Source: Arcobacter sp.
Lineage (GTDB): Bacteria; Campylobacterota; Campylobacteria; Campylobacterales; Arcobacteraceae
NCBI GenBank assembly: GCA_003252105.1
Contig: QKDL01000080.1
Coordinates: forward strand, 1-52,295
Direction: 5' to 3'
DNA: 52,295 bases
Shown: positions 44,093-52,295 of the stretch, in pieces
How the letters are laid out: each line of letters begins with the position of its first letter
Position numbering within the stretch: position 1 is the first letter of the stretch
Notes under the pieces: generated by a model
Told to the model about the DNA's origin: nothing
Database searches by the model: none
Seen by the model: only the letters and a program-made list of their open reading frames with translations
Program-made: the position numbers and the translations under genes

Positions 44093-44813
44093 ACATAAGC
44101 TTGGAAAATTTTTCAATTTTCTAATCTTTTCTTTTGTAATAATAAGTACCATATCTTTATATTTATCAACAGATAAAACTCTAAATGAGTATAAAGATAC
44201 ATTTAGTTTAATTGAAGATATAACAATGATTTTTTTCACGATTGAACTATTTTTTCGTCTAATTTCAATGGGGCAAGACCCTAAATACAGAGGTTTTTCG
44301 GGTAGAATCAAATTTTTTATTAGACCATTTATCATAATAGATATATTAGTTTTAGTCCCTTATTATCTTATGTTTCTTGGTATTGATTTGGTTTTTTTAA
44401 GAGTTTTAAGGGTTTTGAGAATATTTAAACTTTTTAGAGATACAAAATATGGTGATTTTGATGATACTCTAATAGAGATTTTTTCAGAAAACCAAAGTAA
44501 ATTTATAATTGTATTTATAATATCTATGATTTTAGTATCTGTTACGGCACCAATTATGTATTACATAGAAAACAGTGCTCAACCTGAGGTGTTTAGTAGT
44601 ATTCCTGCGGCACTTTGGTGGACTACTGTAACCTTTACAACTGTAGGTTATGGGGATATGTTTCCAATCACAGCTTTGGGAAAAATTTTAGCAACTATTG
44701 TTAGTGTATTAGGTATTGCTTTTTATGCAATCCCTGGGGCTATTTTTACCTCTGCACTACTTAGTAAATTAAACAAAAAAGAATTTAAATCAAATAAAAA
44801 GGATAGAAATTGA
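44052..44813 (+). CDS. Voltage-gated potassium channel subunit
   Basis: A six-TM Kv-type channel of 253 residues. S4 carries the regularly spaced positive charges FLRVLRVLRIFKLFR (about residues 117-131), and the selectivity filter TTVGYGD lies near 200 before the inner helix LGKILATIVSVLGIAFYAIP. Such bacterial channels open on depolarisation. There is no C-terminal RCK or cyclic-nucleotide-binding domain. The start overlaps DUF808 by 41 bases and the 3' end overlaps the next gene by four, so it is embedded in an operon. Confidence 0.93.
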   Translation: MLKDIYLILEKPTEHKLGKFFNFLIFSFVIISTISLYLSTDKTLNEYKDTFSLIEDITMIFFTIELFFRLISMGQDPKYRGFSGRIKFFIRPFIIIDILVLVPYYLMFLGIDLVFLRVLRVLRIFKLFRDTKYGDFDDTLIEIFSENQSKFIIVFIISMILVSVTAPIMYYIENSAQPEVFSSIPAALWWTTVTFTTVGYGDMFPITALGKILATIVSVLGIAFYAIPGAIFTSALLSKLNKKEFKSNKKDRN

Positions 44814-45169
44814 AAAAAACAATTTTATTGATAGCATTTGCTACAACTCTATTCTCTTCTATGGTAGAGGTAAAAAGAGGCGATGTTGTTTCACAAATCA
44901 ATGGTAAAAAAGAACTTTTATCAAAAGGTGAAACAATTATTTTAAATAAAAATGATGAGATATGTATAGTTGATGGAAAAGGGAAACTTGTAATCAACAA
45001 TGAAATCCAAATCACTATGAACAGTAGAAACAAATGTTACAAAAACTTAGATGGTACAGATAAAAAAAGTGAATCAATTTCAGCAACAGCACAATCATAT
45101 CTAGATAGTTCAGAAGACTCTGTTTCTGGTATGACAAGAGGTGTAGAGGTAGATGATTCTAACAAATAA
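44810..45169 (+). CDS. Small exported FecR-like protein
   Basis: A 119-residue protein with a signal peptide (MKKTILLIAFATTLFSSM). The body (about 20-75) resembles a short FecR-like beta domain: VKRGDVVSQINGKKELLSKGE, then NDEICIVDGKGKLVIN. Two Cys (EICIV and RNKCYK) could pair. The tail is Ser/Asp-rich. The TTG start at 44810 (AAGGATAGAAAT upstream) overlaps the channel stop. The stop overlaps the next ATG (TAATG). The FecR similarity is suggestive, not certain. Confidence 0.7.
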   Translation: MKKTILLIAFATTLFSSMVEVKRGDVVSQINGKKELLSKGETIILNKNDEICIVDGKGKLVINNEIQITMNSRNKCYKNLDGTDKKSESISATAQSYLDSSEDSVSGMTRGVEVDDSNK

Positions 45170-46503
45170 TGACTAAATATAAAAATGCAATCTTAAAATC
45201 AATTACAGCTATTGTAGTTTACTTAAGTATAGTTTCTTTTTCACATTTTGACCCAATCAAAGAATCATTTGATGATTTTGCATATGATACTTTGATGGCT
45301 GATTTTTTTAACCTTTACGAAAGTGAATTTGAAGCTGTAAAAAAAGAACCTATTCCTAAAGTAAATGTTTTTCTTATTGAAGATGATTTTATAGATTACT
45401 ATAAACTAAAAGATTATGGATATGTTTTTCCTAGAAAAGAGATGAACAAAATAATCGAAAGTTTAAACTATCTTGTTGAGGAGATGAAAACACCACCAAA
45501 AGTTGTGTTCATCGACTATGACTTTCAATATACAGAATTGCCTTATGGAAGGGAACTCTCTCAATACGATAAGATGTTGATTGATAATCTAATTGCATTG
45601 TCTAAAAAAACTCCTGTTTTAATACCAAAGGCAGAAGAGTTTCATTTTATAGAAAAGTATTTGGATGACAATAATCTAAATCCTAATATATTTTTCGTTT
45701 CTCCAAACTTCTTATTAGCAGATGATTTGATGTCTAGAAGATTTGAATCATATTTTAAAACAGATGATAGAATCTATCCAAACGTAGATTATGTGATGTA
45801 TCTTCTTAATACAAACCAATGCAAATCTTTAGAAGAATTAAAAAATATAAAAGAGGATAATAACCAAATAGAGATATGTGGAAACACTCTTTTGGATTTT
45901 GATGTAACACAAAATAGAATTATTGCTAAATTTTTTGCCAAATATGAACAAGATGCTTATAGCTATGGCTTCACATTATGGGATACAAAAAACGAATATC
46001 AAAAAATCAGATCAGTATCAACCATAGTTGAAGAATCAGTAGTTCCAAGCTCTTTAGAAAACTCTGTAGTTATGATTGGTTCAGATTTTGAAGGAAGCAA
46101 AGATTATATAGCTATAGCTCATAGTTTATCTCCTGATCCTATTAAATTACCTGGTATTATCATGCATCTAAATGCTTTGAACTCTTTTCACTTTTATCAT
46201 GGTACTTTAAAAAACATAAACCCAGTATTTGGTTCTCTTATAGTATTTGTAATATTTTTACTATTTTCATATTTTGAAGAGAAAAAAGAACCCACAAAAA
46301 AATACAATAGTTTATTTGTACTTATGGTAAATGCAACGATGATGTCAATAGTCTTTTTTTCAATATCAGCAATTTTGCTACTAGAACAAAAACTTTGGTT
46401 CAACGGTTTTGCACCTGTGTTTACCTATCAAGTGCTAGATATATTTTATAAAATAAAAAGTGTAATGCCAAGGCTTATAAGGGTATTTAGACGACAGAAG
46501 TGA
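45169..46503 (+). CDS. CHASE2-domain membrane protein without an output domain
   Basis: A 444-residue sensor. N-terminal TM (about 7-25), then a periplasmic CHASE2-type domain (about 28-350), then three closely spaced TMs (about 357-372, 384-404, 410-430) ending in a short basic cytoplasmic tail. The architecture equals the sensing half of the CHASE2 adenylate cyclase in this same window (22817-24988), but no kinase or cyclase follows. It must signal through a partner, perhaps the co-transcribed K+ channel or FecR-like protein. It starts on the stop of the FecR-like gene. Confidence 0.85.
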   Translation: MTKYKNAILKSITAIVVYLSIVSFSHFDPIKESFDDFAYDTLMADFFNLYESEFEAVKKEPIPKVNVFLIEDDFIDYYKLKDYGYVFPRKEMNKIIESLNYLVEEMKTPPKVVFIDYDFQYTELPYGRELSQYDKMLIDNLIALSKKTPVLIPKAEEFHFIEKYLDDNNLNPNIFFVSPNFLLADDLMSRRFESYFKTDDRIYPNVDYVMYLLNTNQCKSLEELKNIKEDNNQIEICGNTLLDFDVTQNRIIAKFFAKYEQDAYSYGFTLWDTKNEYQKIRSVSTIVEESVVPSSLENSVVMIGSDFEGSKDYIAIAHSLSPDPIKLPGIIMHLNALNSFHFYHGTLKNINPVFGSLIVFVIFLLFSYFEEKKEPTKKYNSLFVLMVNATMMSIVFFSISAILLLEQKLWFNGFAPVFTYQVLDIFYKIKSVMPRLIRVFRRQK

Positions 46504-46545
46504 TTTAATCTATTAATATTTTTTCTCCTATAAACTGTTGATTGA

Positions 46546-47310
46546 TTATATTGCTTGTTGTTTAGTATCTTTCATTAAGCTACTTAAAATAGCTTCGTTC
46601 TCTTGAACTTTTTGATTATATAAATTTTTTATTTCATCCATATTTTTAAATACTACACTCATATCAAAATTGTTTGTCCAATTTCCATCACCATTATAAT
46701 AAAAATCTCTAAAATCATCAAAGCCTTTTAGAAGAGAGTCTTTTGTTGATAAAACTGAAGCTTTTTCATTTGTTGATTGTGATAAAAAATTACTATTTGA
46801 AGATTTATTAGCAGTTTTCAAAAAATCACCATCACTAAGTGTATTTGGGTCAATATGAATATTAGTATCTAAATCTAAAAATCCTGTCATAAGTAAAACT
46901 TCAGAATATTTACTATTAGTCCCTTCTTTTTGAGCTTTTGAGAAATCATCAAAAAAGATTTTATTTAATATCTTATCTTCTGTTAATTGCGCTGTTGCCA
47001 TTAATCCTGAAGCTTTTCCAATAAAATCACCATTTCCTTCAAAAATGACTTCTAATGCTTCATATGACATTTTTTCATAATCTTCAAATGATATATCTGT
47101 AGGTTTTAAACCTTCTATATTTGTATAATCTTTTGAAAGAGAGTTTAATACTTCTTTCGTGATACTTGGGTCAACATTGCTTGTAGAACCTGACCATTTA
47201 GTTGTTGTTTTAAAAGTTGCAGTTGAGTCTGTATTTTTATTTTTTGCATTTAATAACGCATACTTTTGGTCTATTGAGTTTGCTTGGGTTTGATTGATTG
47301 TATTTGACAT
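46546..47310 (-). CDS. Hypothetical protein, function unknown
   Basis: A 254-residue acidic, Asn/Ser/Asp-rich soluble protein that I do not recognise. The first 50 residues are low-complexity (Thr, Ser, Asn) and probably disordered; the middle (about 55-125) and the last 45 residues look helical. There is no signal peptide, TM segment or known motif. The disordered start with MSNTINQTQANS resembles secreted or flagellar-hook-length style proteins only superficially. It stands alone and converges on the CHASE2 gene. Confidence 0.75.
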   Translation of the reverse strand: MSNTINQTQANSIDQKYALLNAKNKNTDSTATFKTTTKWSGSTSNVDPSITKEVLNSLSKDYTNIEGLKPTDISFEDYEKMSYEALEVIFEGNGDFIGKASGLMATAQLTEDKILNKIFFDDFSKAQKEGTNSKYSEVLLMTGFLDLDTNIHIDPNTLSDGDFLKTANKSSNSNFLSQSTNEKASVLSTKDSLLKGFDDFRDFYYNGDGNWTNNFDMSVVFKNMDEIKNLYNQKVQENEAILSSLMKDTKQQAI

Positions 47311-47485
47311 TTTTATACTCCAATTTAAAAATATAATGATATTTTATACTTCCTATTACAAGTTTAACAATTCAGCGTCACTTTTACGTCACATTTTATA
47401 TAAAATAAAAAGAACAGTCACTTTTAAAATTTATAATTAAAAAAGTAAAGTAAAAATTTTCCTACTTAATATTATCTTTTATTTA

Positions 47486-48322
47486 TCAATACTTAGAAAA
47501 CTGCCTAAGATTACACAGCCCTTGATACTGAGGAAAATCACTATTTATATTTAAAAAGTTTTCAGGTGTTGCTTCTGTTAAGCTTTTGAATTCCCTTATA
47601 AAATGGGAGTGATTAGAGAAGTTTTGTTCTTTTGCTAGTTCTTTAAATTGTGTATTGTGTTCTCTGAACTTTATATAATCTAATATAGAATAAAACCTTC
47701 CAATTCTACTTAAAAATTTTGGGGTTAATCCTGTGGTTTTTTTTAGATTTCGCTCAATTTGTCTTACTGAAAGGTTTTGAGATTTGAAAAAGGCATCCAA
47801 ATCTCCATCTTTATATAGTTTGTTTATGTTACATAGAGTTTCATTTTTATTAAAATCAGATTTGTAGAATAGATCTATTAAGAAGTTGTTTAGCTCATTG
47901 TAAACTTTTGTTTTATCATCTTTACAATTGTATATTCTTTCTAAAAATGAGGAGTCAAAGTTTATCGAAAGGTCGTCTAAAGTGTACATTGTATCTATCA
48001 ATTCATCAACTGCAATATTAAAAAGTTTGTAAAATACACTTGGATTTAGTTGGATATCTATAAAATATGCATCATCACTAACATATGCAAAATATGATTT
48101 CATCACAGGGGGATGAACATAGATTCCTCTTTTCATCTCACCATTTTTATAAAGACTAAAATTTATCTCTCCATCTAGTACGATAAAAACGGTTGCACAC
48201 CCATCAGGAATGATTTTTTGACAATTGACAAGATTACCATTACCATCTCCTTCTAAAAACCAAAAGACCTTTATCCAGTCTTTTAGTTTTTCATGAGGAA
48301 TTAGCATTGAAGACTTAAGCAT
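47486..48322 (-). CDS. AraC-family transcriptional regulator
   Basis: A 278-residue activator-type regulator. Residues about 1-140 match the DUF6597-like sensing domain (IPHEKLKDWIKVFWFLEG, IIPDGCATVFIVLDG). The C-terminal ~100 residues contain the two AraC helix-turn-helix motifs: LSVRQIERNLKKTTGLTPKFL and FKELAKEQNFSNHSHFIREFK. It is last in the eutB-eutC-permease run, 47 bases after the permease gene, so it is the likely regulator of ethanolamine use, perhaps with ethanolamine as ligand. It is not clearly orthologous to EutR. Confidence 0.9.
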   Translation of the reverse strand: MLKSSMLIPHEKLKDWIKVFWFLEGDGNGNLVNCQKIIPDGCATVFIVLDGEINFSLYKNGEMKRGIYVHPPVMKSYFAYVSDDAYFIDIQLNPSVFYKLFNIAVDELIDTMYTLDDLSINFDSSFLERIYNCKDDKTKVYNELNNFLIDLFYKSDFNKNETLCNINKLYKDGDLDAFFKSQNLSVRQIERNLKKTTGLTPKFLSRIGRFYSILDYIKFREHNTQFKELAKEQNFSNHSHFIREFKSLTEATPENFLNINSDFPQYQGLCNLRQFSKY

Positions 48323-48369
48323 CTAAAACCTTAATTTTTTAATAAGCTAATTATAATATATTCTACTTT

Positions 48370-49779
48370 TTAACCTAATTCATGAGCCAAATCAGACTCA
48401 GCTTGTTCTAACATTGCAAACTCTTCATCTGCTGTTTTAGCAACTAAATGGTTTTTACTATATAAGAAGTAATATAAAGCACCAATAGCATAAAGAATTA
48501 GCGTATAAAAGAATGCTCTTGGATCAAAGGCATAAACACCAGTTAATGCCACCAATGATAAAACAAATGCAATACCTGAAGTTACAGTACCACCAGGAGT
48601 TTTATATGGTCTTGGCATCTCTGGGTTTTTAACTCTTAGTAAAATATGACTTAAAGACATTAAAGCATATGAAATAGTAGCCCCTACAACTGCCATTGCT
48701 AACATTAAATCACCTTCACCACTTAAAGAAGCTAAGAATCCTAAAACACCTGGAACAATTAAAGCCCAAGTTGGAGTTTTTCTTTTACTAGTAAGTGATA
48801 AAAACCTTGGTAAATACCCAGCTCTTGATAAGGCAAAAATTAGTCTACTATATCCATAAATAATTGAGAAAAATGATGCGATTAATCCAGCTAATCCTAA
48901 AACATTAACAGTAGTTGCCAAAGTAGTATTTCCAGTTGCATTTAAAGCATCCACTAAAGGAACAGCACTTTTACCAATAGCCTCAGCTCCTGTTGCACTT
49001 GGAACTAAAAACAATACTAATGCAGCAGTAAATAGTAAGAATACCATAGCAGCAATAATACCTTTAGGTACATCTTTTGCAGGATCTTTTGCTTCTTCAG
49101 CTGCTAATGGAACACCCTCAACAGCCAAGAATAACCACATTGCAAATGGTAAAGCAGCCCATACACCATACCAACCCAATGGTAACATCTGAGAGCTACC
49201 TGCAACATCAGCAGATGCAGCGATATCAAATAGTTTAGTTGAATCAAAATCACCCAATAAAGCAATAGCAGTTGCTAAGATTGCAAATACAGCTAAACCG
49301 CTAATTACCATCATTGTTTTAAGAGCTTCACCAGCCCCAATTAGATGGATAGCAATAAATGCAGCATAAAATAGTGCATAAACAATAGGACCATTAAACC
49401 CAGTTAAAGCTTCAACAGCAGAACCAATAAATATTACAATAGCAGCAGGTGCTAAAGCATACTCAATTAGTATGGCAAGACCAGTTAAAAAACCACCAGC
49501 AGGTCCCATAACTTGTCTAGCGAAACTATATCCACCACCAGCAGCAGGAATTGATGCTGACATCTCAGCAAGCGATAATACTAAACAAAAATACATTAAA
49601 GCCATAAGACCTGCTGCGATTGCAAATCCACCCCAACCAGCTTCGGCTATACCAAAGTTCCATCCTGCAAAATCTCCTGAAATTACATATGAAATACCTA
49701 AACCTGCTAGTAAAATCCAACCAGCAGTACCTCTTTTTAATTGTCTTTTAGCAAGATAATCTTGATTCAAATTACTCAT
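48370..49779 (-). CDS. eat: Ethanolamine permease (APC family)
   Basis: A 469-residue amino acid-polyamine-organocation transporter with twelve TMs that imports ethanolamine. The N-terminal QLKRGTAGWILLAGLGISYVISGDFAGWNFG is the ethanolamine permease signature, and LAVEGVPLAAEEAKDPAKDVPKG is the conserved cytoplasmic loop. It lies nine bases after eutC on the same strand, so substrate uptake and cleavage are co-expressed. Confidence 0.93.
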   Translation of the reverse strand: MSNLNQDYLAKRQLKRGTAGWILLAGLGISYVISGDFAGWNFGIAEAGWGGFAIAAGLMALMYFCLVLSLAEMSASIPAAGGGYSFARQVMGPAGGFLTGLAILIEYALAPAAIVIFIGSAVEALTGFNGPIVYALFYAAFIAIHLIGAGEALKTMMVISGLAVFAILATAIALLGDFDSTKLFDIAASADVAGSSQMLPLGWYGVWAALPFAMWLFLAVEGVPLAAEEAKDPAKDVPKGIIAAMVFLLFTAALVLFLVPSATGAEAIGKSAVPLVDALNATGNTTLATTVNVLGLAGLIASFFSIIYGYSRLIFALSRAGYLPRFLSLTSKRKTPTWALIVPGVLGFLASLSGEGDLMLAMAVVGATISYALMSLSHILLRVKNPEMPRPYKTPGGTVTSGIAFVLSLVALTGVYAFDPRAFFYTLILYAIGALYYFLYSKNHLVAKTADEEFAMLEQAESDLAHELG

Positions 49780-49788
49780 TTTCTTTCC

Positions 49789-50643
49789 TTATTTTATTAA
49801 AAAATTTTCTTCATTAATATTGTTTTCTATTATTGTTTCAGTTGTTCTATCTTTTAGGTTTACACCTGATAGTTCAAGTCTTCTAGACTCTTTTAATAAA
49901 TACATTGCCTTTTTTATTGCCTCCTCATACGATAATCCTTCAATTCTAATATTTGATATACAGTTTCTACTTTCATCTGTTAGCCCTACTTTTGGATTAT
50001 AAGTTAAATATAACCCCATACTATCAGGTGAGCTAAGTCCTGGTCTTTCACCAATTAATACAATAGTTGTTTTAGAATTTAATATTTGTCCAACTTCATC
50101 ACCAATAGCTACCCTTCCTTGTTGAACAATAGTAATTGGTGCCAAGTTCCAATCTTGGTTATCAAAATTTAAAGCTTCAAGAAGTTTTTTTATAAATATT
50201 GAAGCATTTTCTTTTATTGCAAGGGAAGATAAACCATCTACAACAACAATTGATAAATCATATTTTTCATCTTTTAAAGTGTTTACTTTTTTTAATATCT
50301 CAATAGATTTTTTATCTAATCTTCTTCCTAAATCAGGTCTTTGTAAATATGTAGTTCTATTTACCGCTTGTGAATGTAATAGTATTGGTGTAAATATTTC
50401 TTGCTTTTGATTTAAATTAAGATTTGCATTTTCTAATTGTTCAATTACTGTTTCAACATCAAGTGGAAGATGAACAGCATCTTGTGCTTGGGCGTGAGCT
50501 AATTGAAAGTTAAGTGACTCCTGAGTTGGGATACTAACTCCTGCCCTTCCTAAACCAATTCTAGCATCAGTATATTCTCTAAGTGCTGCCCATGGGTTTT
50601 CAATAACATTTTTTATATCATTTGCTTTTTTAATATTACTCAT
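49789..50643 (-). CDS. eutC: Ethanolamine ammonia-lyase small subunit
   Basis: The small chain of the adenosylcobalamin-dependent lyase that splits ethanolamine into acetaldehyde and ammonia; it helps bind the cofactor. Typical segments are NPWAALREYTDARIGLGRAG, IVVDGLSSLAI, GQVAIGDE-like VQQGRVAIGDEVGQ and IVLIGERPGLSSPDSMGLYLTYNP. At 284 residues it has the usual length. Its first base coincides with the last base of eutB. Confidence 0.97.
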   Translation of the reverse strand: MSNIKKANDIKNVIENPWAALREYTDARIGLGRAGVSIPTQESLNFQLAHAQAQDAVHLPLDVETVIEQLENANLNLNQKQEIFTPILLHSQAVNRTTYLQRPDLGRRLDKKSIEILKKVNTLKDEKYDLSIVVVDGLSSLAIKENASIFIKKLLEALNFDNQDWNLAPITIVQQGRVAIGDEVGQILNSKTTIVLIGERPGLSSPDSMGLYLTYNPKVGLTDESRNCISNIRIEGLSYEEAIKKAMYLLKESRRLELSGVNLKDRTTETIIENNINEENFLIK

Positions 50644-52043
50644 TAGTTTGTCCCAATCGCATTTGATAATGATTTTAAAAATGTTTTAGGCATCTTTTCA
50701 TTTAAAATAAAATTATCCATATTTTTAAAAATTTCCATTTTTTCTAACCAAGCTGTAAACTCAGGAGCTGGCTTTAATCCTAAAACTTTTCTAGCATAAA
50801 GTGCATCATGGAAAGAGGTTGTTTGATAGTTAAGCATGATGTCATCACTTCCAGGTATTCCCATAATAAAATTACACCCTGCAACACTTAAAAGTGTTAA
50901 AAGATTGTCCATATCATTTTGATCTGCATCTGCATGGTTTGTATAACAAATGTCACACCCCATAGGAACACCTAATAGTTTTCCACAAAAATGATCTTCC
51001 AATCCAGCTCTTGTAATCTCTTTTCCATCAAATAAATACTCAGGACCAATAAATCCCACAACTGTGTTTACTAAAAGTGGTTTGAACTTTTTAGCAACTG
51101 CATAAGCTCTTACTTCACAAGTTTGTTGGTCAAGACCAAAGTTTGCATTAGCTGAAAGTGAACTTCCTTGACCTGTTTCAAAGTACATTACATTGTTTCC
51201 AACTGTTCCTCTATTTAGTGAAAGAGCAGCTTCATGTGCTTCTTTTAAGATATTTAAATTTACTCCAAAACTTGAGTTTGTAGCCTCTGTTCCACCAATT
51301 GATTGAAACACCAAATCAACTGGAGCTTTTTTCTCAATAGCTTCAATAGTATTTGTAACATGAGTTAAAACACACGATTGCGTCGGGATTTCATATTTTT
51401 GGATAACATCATCCATTAGTTTAAGAAGTTTAATTGTTTGCTCAACATTATCAGTTGCTGGATTTATACCAATAACAGCATCTCCATTTCCATATAATAA
51501 GCCATCTAAAATACTTGCAGCAATTCCTCTTACATCATCAGTTGGATGATTTGGTTGAAGTCTAGTTGATAACTGATTTGGTAAACCAATTGTATTTCTA
51601 AATGAAGTTACTACAGGAGATTTTTTAGCTATTAAAATCAAATCTTGATTTCTCATGATTTTACTAACAGCTGCTACCATTTCAGGAGTTAGTCCTGCTC
51701 TTACATATTTTATAACTTCAGGTGTTGTATCATCACTTAAAAGCCAGTTTCTAAAATCTCCAACTGTTAGATGTGAGATTGGCTCAAACCCTTTTTTATC
51801 ATGTTCATCAAGTATAAGTCTTGTAATCTCATCATCTTCATAAGGTATTAAAGCTTCAGTTAGAAAAGTTTTTAGAGGAACTTCGGCTAATCTCATTTGA
51901 GCTATTACTCTTTCTTGTGAAGATAAAGCTGAAACTCCTGCTAATATATCGCCAGAACGTTTTGGTGTTGCCTTTGCCATTAAGTCTGCAAGATTTTTAA
52001 AAGTATATGTTCTGTTTCCTAATGTATATTTATAATTACTCAT
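50643..52043 (-). CDS. eutB: Ethanolamine ammonia-lyase large subunit
   Basis: The catalytic TIM-barrel chain of ethanolamine ammonia-lyase. Conserved regions include RNTIGLPNQLSTRLQPNHPTDD, YGNGDAVIGINPATD, THVTNTIEAIEK, YFETGQGSSLSANANFG and GCDICYTNHADADQNDMD. I chose ATG 52043 (466 residues, starting MSNYKYTLGNRTY), the family start; a TTG at 52103 would add an unsupported 20-residue leader. It heads the operon eutB-eutC-permease-araC. No shell protein, EutD, EutE or EutJ is nearby, so acetaldehyde is handled by enzymes elsewhere. Confidence 0.98.
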   Translation of the reverse strand: MSNYKYTLGNRTYTFKNLADLMAKATPKRSGDILAGVSALSSQERVIAQMRLAEVPLKTFLTEALIPYEDDEITRLILDEHDKKGFEPISHLTVGDFRNWLLSDDTTPEVIKYVRAGLTPEMVAAVSKIMRNQDLILIAKKSPVVTSFRNTIGLPNQLSTRLQPNHPTDDVRGIAASILDGLLYGNGDAVIGINPATDNVEQTIKLLKLMDDVIQKYEIPTQSCVLTHVTNTIEAIEKKAPVDLVFQSIGGTEATNSSFGVNLNILKEAHEAALSLNRGTVGNNVMYFETGQGSSLSANANFGLDQQTCEVRAYAVAKKFKPLLVNTVVGFIGPEYLFDGKEITRAGLEDHFCGKLLGVPMGCDICYTNHADADQNDMDNLLTLLSVAGCNFIMGIPGSDDIMLNYQTTSFHDALYARKVLGLKPAPEFTAWLEKMEIFKNMDNFILNEKMPKTFLKSLSNAIGTN

Positions 52044-52295
52044 ATTAATATTTACTTTATGATTAAAGTATATATCCTTTTTAATAAAAGATTTACTACA
52101 CAAAATTTTAAATCATTGTAGTTTATAGAAAAAATTTTAGTATATATTCATTGGCTTATTAAATCTATTTTGTGTATTTTTTATAAAATCTATAATTTAA
52201 CTATTAAAATATCGATATTTAGTTATTTTATTGTTTGATATTAATTTAAAATTAGCAACTAAGTCCTTTAAAACAATAGATTAAAATATTTTACT

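Noticed and set aside
1..52295. tRNA, rRNA, insertion sequences or prophage genes
   Set aside because: I recognised no tRNA cloverleaf, rRNA stretch, transposase or phage structural gene on reading both strands; a covariance or profile search would be needed to exclude small RNAs.

Overview
The window is AT-rich, densely coded DNA from a free-living member of the Campylobacterota, most likely the Arcobacter group. The evidence is the protein families and their style: TTG starts, short intergenic gaps, many histidine kinases, a CZB-type chemoreceptor, HD-GYP/GGDEF/class III cyclase proteins, an NhaD antiporter and a simple eutBC pathway. Genus is an inference from familiarity, not from a marker gene. 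I recognise no rRNA, tRNA, CRISPR array or transposase.

The standout region is about 4.5-9.74 kb: a chromosomal integron in classical layout. A tyrosine recombinase of the integron-integrase (IntI) family reads rightward (8754-9739). To its left an array of gene cassettes reads leftward, away from it. Five complete attC sites (about 69 bp for three, 131-134 bp for two) and one decayed terminal attC separate six cassettes with seven genes. In all five complete cassettes the first seven bases (core site) are the exact complement of the R'' box at the far end, which is the signature of circular cassette integration. The integrase is broken by a 23-base insertion that separates its first catalytic arginine from the remaining catalytic residues. 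Cassette products are mostly of unknown function: a family common in integrons, a four-repeat protein resembling '4-fold beta flower' proteins, a DUF6988/DUF5677-like helical protein, a PIN-domain protein without a normal start codon, and three small membrane proteins.

To the left of the array lie a DEAD-box helicase (partial, off the left edge), a ferric-reductase-like flavocytochrome, a small HTH protein and an exported phospholipase D family protein flanked by a 38-bp direct repeat. To the right are guaA, a chemoreceptor plus CheY-like pair, nhaD-nadB with a tiny lipoprotein gene (lptM-like), a DciA-like gene, a YgjP-like metallopeptidase and an aspartate aminotransferase.

From 19.5 to 30 kb the theme is nucleotide second messengers: a metallo-beta-lactamase/GAF/HD-GYP protein abutting a CHASE2 adenylate cyclase, a second HD-GYP protein, an ABC-F ATPase, a YqeY protein and a GGDEF cyclase. 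From 30 to 37 kb come an NagZ-like hydrolase, FecR and OmpA proteins, a PhnD-like sensor with its histidine kinase, and a sirtuin/DUF2400/histidine kinase group. From 37 to 46.5 kb come a nitroreductase, an SDR enzyme, RsmD with an orphan peptide-ABC permease, an exported TPR-CHAT protein, and a run of DUF808 protein, voltage-gated K+ channel, FecR-like protein and an orphan CHASE2 protein. The right end (47.5-52.1 kb) is an ethanolamine catabolism operon (eutB, eutC, ethanolamine permease, AraC regulator) with no microcompartment genes nearby.
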